The notes beneath the pieces were generated by a model. It saw only the letters and a list, made by a program, of their open reading frames with translations, searched no databases and had not been told where the DNA came from. Position numbers and translations under genes: made by a program. From Bacteroidota bacterium (GTDB lineage: Bacteria > Bacteroidota > Bacteroidia > CAILMK01 > JAAYUY01), in contig JADHTG010000026.1 of the NCBI GenBank assembly GCA_016776505.1, positions 1-39,169 of the forward strand: a DNA stretch of 39,169 nt, in the 5' to 3' direction. Positions 1-8,756 of the stretch are shown here, one piece after another (positions within the stretch are counted from its first letter, which is position 1; each line of letters opens with the position of its first letter).

Positions 1-158
1 CATTATTTCCGGATTATTTTTATCCACTTAATAATATGATTACAGAAATTTTGAAGTGATGTATGGTTTTTCGATTAAAGTAATTTACTCAAAATTACAT
101 TAATTAATATTTTTGGATTATTAATGTTTGAATAAAGTAATGGGGGTGGGGCACAAGC

Positions 159-206
159 GAGGACGCTTGCGCCAGAGGGTGGGAGGACGCTTGCGCCAGT
201 AGGTGG
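159..206. repeat. Tandem duplication of a 24-bp GC-rich unit
   Basis: Two adjacent 24-bp units (159-182 and 183-206) agree at 22 of 24 positions. Each contains GGACGCTTGCGCCAG. The first copy also forms a short hairpin, CAAGCG (154-159) with CGCTTG (164-169). The block is much more GC-rich than the AT-rich DNA on its left and sits just upstream of the broken gene at 253. Its function is unknown; it looks like a dispersed intergenic repeat rather than coding sequence. Confidence 0.6.
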
Positions 207-252
207 GGAATAGGGGCACAGATTTGCAAAATGCGCAGGCAGGGGATCTTTT

Positions 253-804
253 ATGATGCGCAAAGGCTTTGGGGAGTTGGTTTCCCCAATTATGGGTACA
301 ATTAGTATCATACTGGCACACTCCTTTTCATGTTTGCAATCCCTTGTTTATGCTCAGGCTATTGCTAGAAAACTCACTGCAATTGAAATATCTGACCTCC
401 GGAGAGTGTTTGCTAAAGGCCTGAACAATTCTGTCATCAGTATCATTGAGAAACACAGCGGAATATTTGGTTTGAATACGAGAATATTTGTCCCGGGGAA
501 CAGCATATATATTAAAAACAAAGGGATTTCCATGGATGTATTGCTTCATGAAGCCATACACATATGGCAATACCAGCACCGTGGAAACAGTTATGCAAGT
601 GATACTTTGGTTGCGCAGGCTTTTATCGTGGATGCATATAACTAGCAGCGTGAAATAAATAACAGGAAAAAAAAGAAATGGAATGAATTCAATGGCGAAG
701 CACAGGCACGTTTTATAAAGGATGTATGGACAAAAGGAGAACTGCAGGATGAAGAGGGAAATTTAATCCGGGATAATAAAAGGGGCTTTTTTCCAGGCAG
801 ATAG
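253..804 (+). pseudogene. Zinc-metalloprotease-like (DUF4157-type) protein interrupted by an in-frame TAG
   Basis: The frame opens at ATG 253 (an alternative ATG at 292 would give a better signal peptide, running to VYAQ) and meets TAG at 643-645. The same frame then stays open for 52 more codons to a second TAG at 802-804. The first part has HEAIH (codons 99-103, nt 547-561) followed by WQYQH, the HExxH zinc motif and context of DUF4157-type peptidases. The part after the TAG looks like real protein (WNEF, EAQARFIKDVW, DEEGN). In this family as I know it, the HExxH is followed by a segment ending in 'E-x-Q-A/G-x-hI-x-D', which is what lies beyond the stop. I therefore read it as one gene of about 183 codons broken by a nonsense mutation. 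Stop readthrough is possible but unsupported, since other genes here use TAG as a normal stop. Confidence 0.6.
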
Positions 805-1276
805 GAAAAGCACGATTGGATTTTTTATCCGGGAAGATTATACAGAAATAGCCCAAGATGCTGTTTCGATCGCTAGATCGTAGTCTTAATGAACTTATTT
901 TTTTGTAAATTCAAATGTCCCCAATGTGCCAGCATGTTCAAAGTTCCAGCAATTCCATAGTTCCAGCAAGTCTTCCGAAGGGTGACTTGCCTGCCTGTTC
1001 GGTAAGGAGGGGTGGTTTTAATACGTCAAAGACTTCGGTCTTTGAAAAACCTCTAAAAGCGGGATTAAGTACAAAAGTCAGGAGACTTTATTTTATACTA
1101 TTTTCCCTGCCTGCACTTTGGCGTTTCGGCCGGAAGGCAAGAGACGCTTCGTTAAACTCTTGAAACAAGTTAAGTGTATAATAATCAATACTTTTAATGA
1201 AATTGATACTGGTTGTTATGAAGCAAGATATTTGTTACATAATTTATATTATGTTAAATAGGATTTTTAAATAGAA
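805..1276. other. Gene-free interval with hairpins and decayed repeat sequence
   Basis: I see no convincing gene here. An 82-codon frame at 915-1163 has low-complexity, cysteine- and serine-rich translation and no start context, and I reject it. The interval holds at least two good stem-loops: GCAAGTC (966-972) with GACTTGC (984-990), and an 8-bp stem with a TTCG loop at 1026-1045 that extends by GGTTTT/AAAACC. It also contains repeated TTCCAGCA words around 940-970. This resembles intergenic repeat remnants common in Bacteroidota chromosomes. Confidence 0.5.
1014..1051. repeat. Stem-loop with TTCG tetraloop
   Basis: TCAAAGAC (1026-1033), loop TTCG, GTCTTTGA (1038-1045) is a perfect 8-bp stem. 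GGTTTT (1014-1019) and AAAACC (1046-1051) extend it across a 6-nt bulge. It does not follow an intact gene closely, so it is more likely a repetitive palindrome than a terminator. Confidence 0.55.
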
Positions 1277-1296
1277 AGGCAGCTGAATCACTGCCT
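1277..1296 (-). terminator. Putative terminator of the TPR gene
   Basis: On the minus strand, 13 nt after the stop codon of the TPR gene, AGGCAG and CTGCCT (1291-1296 and 1277-1282) pair around an 8-nt loop. A T-rich stretch (TTCTATTT) follows. The stem is only 6 bp, so this is a moderate candidate. Confidence 0.45.
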
Positions 1297-1309
1297 CTCT
1301 CCTCATTCT

Positions 1310-2593
1310 TTACTGATTCTTCAATTTTGTGAGTTCAGTCACTTTCTCCATATCACCCTTTCTCAGGTAAATGTTGATCAGCAACGGGATTGCAGTTTTG
1401 TCGCCAGGCTTGATTTCCATGGATTTTTCCAGGTAAGGAATGGCCTGCTCAAAATAGCCCATATACACTTTCTTGATTTCTTCTTCCTTCTCGGCATCAC
1501 GTAAATCAAGCGATGCATTGTAAATATCCACTCCCTTATTGAAATAAATAGTTCCGATCTTATTGTTGATCAGGAATTTCAATTCATTGTCCTCTTCCCC
1601 TAATAAACTCAATGAGTTGTTGAATGTCTCGATGGCTTTCTCCCTGAATTGATCTGCTTCATCCACCTTTTTATCATCAGCAAATTTCTCAGAAATAGTA
1701 AAATAAGATTCTGCCAGTGTAATGGCCAAATTGATATTCTTCGGATCATCCGTGAGCGCTTTCTCCAGTTTGGCGATCAAATCATCTAATTTACCTGCCT
1801 GCTGGTATATTTGAAGCTCTTTAATGGTTAAATCCTTGGCCCTGTCAGGATCGCTTACATTGGCTTTTCCTTTATCGATGATCTCCAGTGCAGCGTCAAT
1901 ATCTTCTTCCTGAACCAGTATATCTGCATAATTGATATAAGCCAGGCTCCCGTCATACTTCATTTCCACCAGACCATTGTACAAGGACTTAGCTCTTTGC
2001 TTCTTCCCGATCTGATCTGCTGCTGTTCCTGCATATTGGTATATGTCCAGATAATTGATATTGTATTTCGCTAATTCATAGATAACATATACGGAATCTA
2101 ATCCCATAAGTTTCACAGATTCAAAGTATTGGTCAAGACGACTTAAAGCCTTGGTAAAATTCAAATTAGATGCTTCTGCATCATCCCTCATCAACTGAAC
2201 AGCAGCATTGTAGTTATCGATTCCCGTGTTGAAGAAAAACAAAGCCAGGTCTTTGAGAATCATATTATTCTTGTCCTTGAATTTCTTTTTCGCATCAAAT
2301 TCATTGCTTTTCTTTACAGATTCCAGGGATTCAGTCAATGCATCATTTGCCAGCGCCTGAACAGCTGTATCTTCATTAATAGCTATATCGTGATAGATCA
2401 TGGCCCTGAAATGCCATGTTTTTGGATCCTGTATGGTGGATTCGTGTTTTGCAGCTACATTAATGCATTCGATGGCCTTGGCGTATTGCTTATCATTTAA
2501 ATAGGTCCAGGCCGAAGTTCTCTTGGCTGGCTGTGCATTCCCTATTGCAGCAGTCAGTGTCAGTCCGAGAATTAAAAGGCTCAGTTCTTTCAT
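1310..2593 (-). CDS. Periplasmic tetratricopeptide-repeat protein
   Basis: This is a 427-residue secreted protein. Residues 1-20 form a signal peptide (MKELSLLILGLTLTAAIGNA). The rest is almost entirely helical TPR-like repeats, for example 'Y-x-K-A-I-E-x-I' near residue 37 and the C-terminal 'A-I-P-Y-L-E-K-S-M-E-I-K-P-G-D' repeat. TPR proteins are protein-interaction scaffolds, and no catalytic domain is visible. A gene of this type commonly lies next to gyrA in Bacteroidota, so synteny supports it being a conserved lineage gene of unknown role. It lies 129 bp downstream of gyrA on the same strand, but it has its own well-matched promoter at 2628-2660 and a candidate terminator, so it can be transcribed alone. 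The partner protein cannot be inferred from the sequence. Confidence 0.9.
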   Translation of the reverse strand: MKELSLLILGLTLTAAIGNAQPAKRTSAWTYLNDKQYAKAIECINVAAKHESTIQDPKTWHFRAMIYHDIAINEDTAVQALANDALTESLESVKKSNEFDAKKKFKDKNNMILKDLALFFFNTGIDNYNAAVQLMRDDAEASNLNFTKALSRLDQYFESVKLMGLDSVYVIYELAKYNINYLDIYQYAGTAADQIGKKQRAKSLYNGLVEMKYDGSLAYINYADILVQEEDIDAALEIIDKGKANVSDPDRAKDLTIKELQIYQQAGKLDDLIAKLEKALTDDPKNINLAITLAESYFTISEKFADDKKVDEADQFREKAIETFNNSLSLLGEEDNELKFLINNKIGTIYFNKGVDIYNASLDLRDAEKEEEIKKVYMGYFEQAIPYLEKSMEIKPGDKTAIPLLINIYLRKGDMEKVTELTKLKNQ

Positions 2594-2627
2594 GTGTTTT
2601 TATTTAATTCGATATAATAAATCAATT

Positions 2628-2660
2628 CAAATATAATGTCATTGCAGATTTTTAGCCAAA
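2628..2660 (-). promoter_or_regulatory. Bacteroidota-type promoter of the TPR gene
   Basis: Read on the minus strand, TTTG (2657-2660) is separated by exactly 21 nt from TATATTTG (2628-2635). This fits the established Bacteroidota consensus TTTG-N19-21-TAnnTTTG. The -7 element ends 34 nt before the ATG at 2593. It is the best-matched promoter in the window. Confidence 0.7.
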
Positions 2661-2722
2661 ATAATTAGTGATTGCGAATTTTGCCTGAGTAATTGTGTAC
2701 ATTTTCAATTCTCCCGGCTGTC

Positions 2723-5329
2723 CTATTCCTCATTTTTCTCTTCTTCATTTTCTGTATCATCCTCGCTTCCGTCATTTTCTTCATCAGCATCCATCTCCTC
2801 CGGACTATCCTCCGCTTCCTGCTCATTTATATCAACCAGCATATCTTCATGATCCATGCCATTGTCTTCATCAAAATCATCATCTCCCAATATGCGGGCC
2901 ACACTGGCAACTTCATCCCCCTCATGAATCCGGATCAGGCGAACTCCCTGGGTGGATCTTCCCATCACCCTCACATTGGAGATCTTCATTCGAATAGCGA
3001 TCCCTGAGCGGGTCACTATCATCAGTTGTTCTTCTTCAGTGACATTTCCCAGTGCCACCAACTTACCCGTTTTTTCTGTAATATGAAGTGTTCTGATACC
3101 TTTCCCTCCCCTTTTGGTTATTCGATAGTCCTCCACCTGTGATCGTTTTCCATATCCATTTTCCGACACAACCATAATGGTTTCAGATGTATCCTGTACC
3201 GCCAGCATGCCCACTACGTAGTCATCCGTGAATTTCTGGGATAACCTCAATCCGATCACCCCGGCTGCGCCTCTTCCCATGGGTCTGACCTGGCTTTCAT
3301 GAAAGCGGATACACTGACCATAATTGGAACCCAGCATCAGGAAACTGTTTCCATCCGTTTTAAGCGCTTCAATCAGTTCATCCTCTTCATGGATGGTAAT
3401 GGCAATAATTCCTCCCTGTCGTGGCCTTGAATAGGCTTCAAGGGTCGTTTTCTTAATTATTCCCTTTCTTGTGGCAAAAACAATAAAGGTGTTGTTCAGG
3501 TATTCCTCATCGGTCAGGTCTTCAACAGAAACAAATGCTTTAATGGTTTCGTCTGGCTGAAGCTGCATGACATTCTGGATCGGTCGCCCTTTGGTATTCT
3601 TTTCTCCTTCCGGTATTTCATATACGTTCAGCCAGTAGCATTTGCCCTGGTCGGTGAACAACAACAAATAATTATGGGTTTTGGATATAAAAATATGCTT
3701 GAAGAAGTCATTATCCCTTTTTTGGGCTGCTTTTGCTCCTCTCCCTCCCCTGTGCTGCGTTCTGTAATCAGTTAGCACCGTACGCTTGATATATCCATTG
3801 TTGGAAATCGTGATCACCACTTCTTCATTGGGAATAATATCCTTGATGTTGATGTCTTCCGCGCTGTGTTGTATCTCCGTCCTTCTTTCATCCCCATATC
3901 TTTCTTTTATCTCAAGCAGTTCATCCTTAATGATCTGCATCCGGATATCCTTATTCGCCAGAATTTCCTCCAGACGCTTGATCTGTTGCAAGATCTCATC
4001 ATACTCGGCTCTTAATTTATCAATTTCCAATCCGGTAAGCCGCTGTAAACGCATTTCCAGTATGGCTTTGGATTGAGCGTCTGACAGCTTGAATCTCTTC
4101 ATCAAGCCGCTTTTAGCAACATCCGGTGTTTTGGAAGCACGAATGATGCTGATCACTTCATCAATATTGTCGACAGCTATGATCAATCCTTCCAGGATAT
4201 GGGCCCGTTTTTTGGCTTCTTTCAGGTCGTATTTAGTTCTTTTTACTGTTACTTCATGCCTGTGTTCCACATAGACCTTAATGAGATCTTTCAGGTTCAG
4301 ATTTCGTGGCCTGTTTTTCACAAGTGCAATGGAATTCACACTAAATGAGGATTGAAGCTGTGTGTACTTAAATAATGTATTCAACACCACCTGTGAATTG
4401 GAATCCCGTTTCAGATCATATACTATTCGCATGCCATCCCGGTCAGATTCATCCCTAATATCAGATATCCCATCGATGACTTTGGCCATCACCAGGTCAG
4501 CTGTTTTCATGATCATGGATGCCTTATTGACCAGGTAGGGTATTTCAGAAACAATGATTCTTTCTTTGCCGTTCTCCAGCTCCTCGATACTGGCTTTGGC
4601 TCGCATCACGATGCGCCCGCGTCCGGTTTCAAAGGCCTCTTTCACTCCGCTATAGCCATAAATGATTCCCCCGGTTGGAAAATCAGGAGCTTTCACGAAT
4701 TGCATTAATTCCTCTATCGTAATATCATTATTATCAATGTATTCCAAAGTGCCGTCGACCACTTCGGACAGGTTGTGTGGTGCCATATTGGTTGCCATTC
4801 CCACAGCTATGCCTGAAGCTCCGTTGACCAGTAAGTTCGGAAACTTAGCAGGAAGAACCGAGGGTTCGGTCAGGGATTCATCAAAGTTGGGCCTGAATTC
4901 CACTGTTTCCTTATCCAGGTCTGTTAATAATTCTTCGGCTATTCTTTTCAGGCGTGCTTCTGTATAACGCATTGCTGCAGGACTGTCCCCGTCAACAGAT
5001 CCAAAGTTTCCCTGTCCGTCCACCAGTGGATAGCGCAGTGACCATGGCTGGGCCATTCTGACCATGGTATCGTATACGGATGTATCTCCATGAGGATGAT
5101 ACTTTCCCAACACCTCTCCAACTATCCTGGCTGATTTTTTATACGATCGGTTATGCAACACGCCTAATTCACGCATGCCGTATAATACTCTTCTGTGAAC
5201 CGGTTTGAGTCCGTCTCTTGCATCAGGCAATGCACGGGAAACGATAACAGACATCGAATAATCGATATAGGCTGATCTCATTTGCTCGTTCACATCTACC
5301 GGAATAACCCTTCCTTGAAATTCTTCCAT
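2723..5329 (-). CDS. gyrA: DNA gyrase subunit A
   Basis: This 868-residue protein is the breakage-reunion subunit of DNA gyrase (A2B2), which introduces negative supercoils using ATP hydrolysed by GyrB. Numbering matches E. coli GyrA in the N-terminus. The catalytic tyrosine is Y122 ([10 protein letters not shown]). The quinolone pocket reads GDTSVYD at 81-87, so residue 83 is Thr and residue 87 is Asp. The C-terminal beta-pinwheel contains a GyrA box, T-K-R-G-G-K-G, at 738-744; its first residue is Thr where the canonical box has Gln. The last ~50 residues (from about 817) are a strongly acidic Asp/Glu tail. It starts at ATG 5329 with 249 bp of non-coding DNA upstream. The reading as gyrase rather than ParC rests on the GyrA box and the Bacteroidota TPR neighbour. 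Confidence 0.97.
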   Translation of the reverse strand: MEEFQGRVIPVDVNEQMRSAYIDYSMSVIVSRALPDARDGLKPVHRRVLYGMRELGVLHNRSYKKSARIVGEVLGKYHPHGDTSVYDTMVRMAQPWSLRYPLVDGQGNFGSVDGDSPAAMRYTEARLKRIAEELLTDLDKETVEFRPNFDESLTEPSVLPAKFPNLLVNGASGIAVGMATNMAPHNLSEVVDGTLEYIDNNDITIEELMQFVKAPDFPTGGIIYGYSGVKEAFETGRGRIVMRAKASIEELENGKERIIVSEIPYLVNKASMIMKTADLVMAKVIDGISDIRDESDRDGMRIVYDLKRDSNSQVVLNTLFKYTQLQSSFSVNSIALVKNRPRNLNLKDLIKVYVEHRHEVTVKRTKYDLKEAKKRAHILEGLIIAVDNIDEVISIIRASKTPDVAKSGLMKRFKLSDAQSKAILEMRLQRLTGLEIDKLRAEYDEILQQIKRLEEILANKDIRMQIIKDELLEIKERYGDERRTEIQHSAEDINIKDIIPNEEVVITISNNGYIKRTVLTDYRTQHRGGRGAKAAQKRDNDFFKHIFISKTHNYLLLFTDQGKCYWLNVYEIPEGEKNTKGRPIQNVMQLQPDETIKAFVSVEDLTDEEYLNNTFIVFATRKGIIKKTTLEAYSRPRQGGIIAITIHEEDELIEALKTDGNSFLMLGSNYGQCIRFHESQVRPMGRGAAGVIGLRLSQKFTDDYVVGMLAVQDTSETIMVVSENGYGKRSQVEDYRITKRGGKGIRTLHITEKTGKLVALGNVTEEEQLMIVTRSGIAIRMKISNVRVMGRSTQGVRLIRIHEGDEVASVARILGDDDFDEDNGMDHEDMLVDINEQEAEDSPEEMDADEENDGSEDDTENEEEKNEE

Positions 5330-5578
5330 TTATCCTCGCTATTTTTCTAATTAAAGCATTCGTAATTAGTTTGTTGTATTTGCTTTAACGCTTGCGCGAA
5401 GGTACGATTAATATAAGGGCAAACCTGATAAAAACAGGGGCAATTATACACAATTTTGGGGAAGATTTTATTGAATGCAAAGTGTAGTAAATCAATTTAT
5501 TAGGCAATAGATCAGAGATCCTTCCCAGCTATCTACCGAAACTATTCACATTTTATGAGGAATTAGGGAGAATATTAT
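5330..5578. other. Intergenic region upstream of gyrA
   Basis: These 249 bp separate the gyrA start from the mutS2 stop, both on the minus strand. I find no ORF and no full TTTG-N19-21-TAnnTTTG promoter. The nearest match is CAGGTTTG on the minus strand around 5419-5426. A GC-rich word, CGCTTGCGCGAAGG (about 5389-5402), interrupts otherwise AT-rich DNA and resembles the unit of the tandem repeat at 159-206. Confidence 0.4.
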
Positions 5579-7996
5579 TCATTCCAGTTCAACTAAAGTC
5601 ACTCCGTCCCCACCGTATTGAAAGCTCTCACTTTTGACCTCTATTATGAAATTATACTTCTTCAATGTATCCCGTATAGCATTTTTTAAAATGCCATCCC
5701 CGTAGCCGTGTATAATCTTTAAAGACTTAAAATGGCTCAATAAGGCATCATCCAGGAACTTCTCGGTCAGGTTTACAGCTTCTTCCCTTCTCTGTCCCCT
5801 GAGGTCCAGAACCGGCTTGAATGCTTGCGCCCTTTCTCCGGACCGAATGATCCGGGTTTTATCCACCGTTTGTTTTGCGGGATCAGTATCTATTACCTGA
5901 AGCCTTCCCAATTCAACCTTCGCCCGAATATTGCCAAAAATCACCACTGCCTTATTCTTGTCAACAGACTCCACAAATCCCACTTCTTCCCTGTCATCCA
6001 AAACCACCTGTTGACCCGCTACTACTTTAATCTTTATTTTTTTTAACTGCTTTTTAGCGGGAATTTGTTTCTTCTTTAACCGTTTTTGTATGATTTCTTG
6101 TTCCTGCCTTAGTTTTTCCCTGGCAGTTTTTAATTTAGCTGCCTTTTTTTCATCATTCTTTTCATCCTGCCATTGCTTCTGCAGTTTATCGAACTGCTGA
6201 TTCATGCGTTCAATGTATCTCTGCGCTTTTAATTTGGCATCATGGATTATTTCATTCTTTTTAATTGCAATCTCCTGTTTGAAACGGATGTTTTCTTCCA
6301 GCAATTTATCAGCTTGATTTTTTTGTTTTTTCAAATCCAACTGCTGTTTCTCCAGATCTTTTTTCTCTTCCTGCAGTTTGACCAGCAAGGAATCGAGCAT
6401 CAGCTGGTCCTCTTTTATTTTTCCCTGTATTCGTTCCGTAAAATTTAGCTCAAAGCCTATTTTTTGAACCAGTTCGAAGGCATATGAACTACCGGGTCTT
6501 CCAATTTCAAGTTGGTAAGTGGGGCTGTAATTTTCCAAATCAAAAAGCATGGCTCCATTGATAACTCCTTCATTTTCAGAAGCAAATATTTTCAAATTTG
6601 TATAATGTGTGGTAATCACACCCAAAACACTTCTTTGATTCAGTTCTTCCAGCATGCACTCTGCTATGATGCCCCCAATTTGAGGATCAGTACCTGCTCC
6701 AAACTCATCCAGTAGAATCAAAGTGTTGGAGGTGGAATGCTCTAAAAAGTACTTCATGTTGGACAGCTTACTGGTATAGGTACTCAATTCATTATCAATG
6801 GATTGATTGTCACCAATATCCACGAACATATGATCATAAATACCCATGCATGAATTGGGGTGAAGAGGAATTAACAGGCCGGCCTGAAGCATGAGCTGCA
6901 ATAAGCCCACTGTTTTAAGGCAAACCGACTTTCCACCAGCATTCGGACCACTGATAATTAACATGCGATGATCTGGATCCAATTTTAAATCAAGGGGAAT
7001 CGTCTTTTTTCCCTTTTCCAGGTTTTTCAGGTAGAGTAATGGATGAAATGCCTGAATGAGTTCGCTTTGCTGCTGCTCGACCAGTTTCGGAGCATCCGCT
7101 TTCAGCTGTATGGCCAGTTTGGCTTTGGCTCGTATACAATCGAATCGTCCTAAAAGGTACTGATAATGTAGAAGTGGAGGAAGATGGGGCCTGAAAAAAT
7201 CTGATAATTCTCTAAGAATGCGCTCTATCTCCTTCTTTTCTTCCTGGAAATAGGCATAGAGTTTATAGTTGAGCTGTACTACTTCCTCGGGTTGGATGAA
7301 AGTGGTTTTTCCCGTGGAGGATTCATCCAGTATCAGGCCTTTCACCTTTCGCTTATACTTGGATTCAATTGCCAGCACCTGGTCTCCCCTTCTTACACTT
7401 TGTTCTTCATCCTGCAGCCATTTATTGGTCCGGCAATGTTTGAGCACCCTGATAAAAATCCGCTCCATTTCAGCCTGTCCCTTCTTAATTTTCTTCCTGA
7501 TCTCTGCAAGTGCTTTAGAGGCATTATCCCTGATTTCTCCATCATCTCCAATGATAGTTTCAATTTTCTTCAGCAAAACCGGCTCCCATTCAGCATCTTC
7601 CAGCATCTGCGACAAACAGGGTAATTCTTCTTTGTATTTCTTGAAAAAAGCAAATATTTTTTGGATAGTTGTTAAGACCTGCCCTAACTGCTGAAAACTT
7701 TCAGCTCCCAGGGTTGAATCTTCAATGGACAGTATTTTTAAGGAGGAGGAGAGATCCAGGTAATGAGTAATGGGAAATGAATAGCCCTTGTTTAAAATGT
7801 ATTTAAATTCTGAAGTTTCTCTCAGCAATTCAGATATTTTACTGATGGAGGTATAAAAGCAGATCTTCTGAACCTCATTTGATCCAAGATCTGAAACACA
7901 TAATTCTGCCAATAACTGACGAAGCTGATCAAATTCAAGTTTATGCTCCAAATCAACTGGGAAGGTGGTGATATGTTTTGGAGCTTTGCTCTTCAA
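5579..7996 (-). CDS. mutS2: MutS2 family ATPase/endonuclease with Smr domain
   Basis: This 805-residue MutS2 lacks the MutS mismatch-reading domains. It has a core/clamp region, then the ATPase with Walker A GPNAGGKS (350-357) and Walker B LILLDEFGAGTDP (426-438). A long Lys/Glu/Gln-rich coiled coil follows (about 520-680). The C-terminal Smr domain (about 729-805) has LDLRGQR and HGYGDG, the LDxH/R-G and HGxGxG Smr motifs. MutS2 family proteins suppress homologous recombination in some bacteria and act on collided ribosomes in others; which applies here is not visible. The start is TTG at 7996: no ATG lies nearby and the frame closes upstream inside nfeD. It follows nfeD by 7 bp, so the two are probably cotranscribed. 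Confidence 0.95.
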   Translation of the reverse strand: MKSKAPKHITTFPVDLEHKLEFDQLRQLLAELCVSDLGSNEVQKICFYTSISKISELLRETSEFKYILNKGYSFPITHYLDLSSSLKILSIEDSTLGAESFQQLGQVLTTIQKIFAFFKKYKEELPCLSQMLEDAEWEPVLLKKIETIIGDDGEIRDNASKALAEIRKKIKKGQAEMERIFIRVLKHCRTNKWLQDEEQSVRRGDQVLAIESKYKRKVKGLILDESSTGKTTFIQPEEVVQLNYKLYAYFQEEKKEIERILRELSDFFRPHLPPLLHYQYLLGRFDCIRAKAKLAIQLKADAPKLVEQQQSELIQAFHPLLYLKNLEKGKKTIPLDLKLDPDHRMLIISGPNAGGKSVCLKTVGLLQLMLQAGLLIPLHPNSCMGIYDHMFVDIGDNQSIDNELSTYTSKLSNMKYFLEHSTSNTLILLDEFGAGTDPQIGGIIAECMLEELNQRSVLGVITTHYTNLKIFASENEGVINGAMLFDLENYSPTYQLEIGRPGSSYAFELVQKIGFELNFTERIQGKIKEDQLMLDSLLVKLQEEKKDLEKQQLDLKKQKNQADKLLEENIRFKQEIAIKKNEIIHDAKLKAQRYIERMNQQFDKLQKQWQDEKNDEKKAAKLKTAREKLRQEQEIIQKRLKKKQIPAKKQLKKIKIKVVAGQQVVLDDREEVGFVESVDKNKAVVIFGNIRAKVELGRLQVIDTDPAKQTVDKTRIIRSGERAQAFKPVLDLRGQRREEAVNLTEKFLDDALLSHFKSLKIIHGYGDGILKNAIRDTLKKYNFIIEVKSESFQYGGDGVTLVELE

Positions 7997-8003
7997 ATAG
8001 GTC

Positions 8004-8480
8004 TTATTTGGTCGTTTCAGGTGTATTCACAGCAACTGTAATTCGGTTGCCCTGCACTTTGATCACTTTTATTTTCGTGTTGGTATTAATGTAATCTCCC
8101 ACAGACCTCACTTCGTAATTTTTATTATTTATCCGTGCTTTTCCTATCGGTTTGATAGCAGAAACAGAAATGCCTGTATCACCAGCCTGAACCTCATTTT
8201 CTTCGATGATATTTGCTTTTCCTGTCAGGTGATCCTTGTTAGAGAGCTTACTCCAGACATTGGATTTAGCGCCAATGAGGATGATGATGATGAGTAATAG
8301 GAAAGTAATTGCCACGGTAATATGACCGGCTTTATTTCCCAGGTCAGAATAAGAAAAATAAATACCGAGTGCAAGCAGTATTATTCCAAGAACTCCTACT
8401 ACTGTTGTTCCCGGAACAAAAAACAATTCAACAAAGAACAGTGCAATACCTACCACTAATAACAAAATAATCCAAGTCAT
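8004..8480 (-). CDS. NfeD-like membrane protein
   Basis: This is a 158-residue protein with two or three hydrophobic helices in the first ~80 residues (starting MTWIILLLVVG), then a soluble C-terminal beta-rich domain. That domain contains 'G-x-T-G-x-S', 'P-x-G-K-A-x-I', 'Y-E-V-R-S-V-G-D-Y-I' and 'I-K-V-I-K-V-Q-G', the OB-fold pattern of NfeD proteins. NfeD partners usually work with SPFH/stomatin proteins in membrane microdomains, but no such gene is adjacent here. I chose ATG 8480 over the upstream TTG at 8501, because that TTG is the end of a TATATTTG -7 promoter element. It is the first gene of an nfeD-mutS2 unit. This is the short form, without the ClpP-like protease domain. Confidence 0.9.
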   Translation of the reverse strand: MTWIILLLVVGIALFFVELFFVPGTTVVGVLGIILLALGIYFSYSDLGNKAGHITVAITFLLLIIIILIGAKSNVWSKLSNKDHLTGKANIIEENEVQAGDTGISVSAIKPIGKARINNKNYEVRSVGDYINTNTKIKVIKVQGNRITVAVNTPETTK

Positions 8481-8498
8481 GTTTTTTTGATTTTGATA

Positions 8499-8506
8499 CA
8501 AATATA
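8499..8506 (-). promoter_or_regulatory. -7 element upstream of nfeD-mutS2
   Basis: On the minus strand this reads TATATTTG, a full match to TAnnTTTG. It ends 18 nt before the ATG at 8480. I do not see a good -33 TTTG at the expected distance. It overlaps the alternative TTG start at 8501, which argues against that start. Confidence 0.45.
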
Positions 8507-8714
8507 GGCTTTGCAGATAAAATTTGTTCGAAATACCTGACTTTGCTTTGCCTTAATATATTATTTGTTTAAACTGAATTTATCTTTCTGAATTGCATAA
8601 TTCGTAAAACAGCGGCTGAATTAATATTCCTTGATTAATTAAGGCATTTAAGGCTGTTAAATTACGCTTTTTTTAATAGTTTTGATGGTTTATGAAAATT
8701 GCTTATTCAAGGTA

Positions 8715-8722
8715 TAAGTTTG
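8715..8722 (+). promoter_or_regulatory. -7 element upstream of the CAP/OmpA-like gene
   Basis: TAAGTTTG matches TAnnTTTG and ends 34 nt before the ATG at 8757. The nearest upstream TTTG (8681-8684) is 30 nt away, further than the usual 19-21, so only the -7 half is supported. Confidence 0.35.
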
Positions 8723-8756
8723 ATTTAAAAATTTATTGTTCAATTATTCATTGCCT

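Noticed and set aside
915..1163. 82-codon plus-strand frame in the gene-free interval
   Set aside because: Translation is Ser/Arg-rich low complexity across two hairpins, with no domain and no signal peptide.
7269..7694. 141-codon plus-strand frame inside mutS2
   Set aside because: Antisense to conserved MutS2 sequence, Ser-rich and Cys-rich as expected for a shadow frame.
8481..8501. Longer nfeD start at TTG 8501
   Set aside because: The TTG is the end of a TATATTTG promoter element, and ATG 8480 starts the membrane helix.
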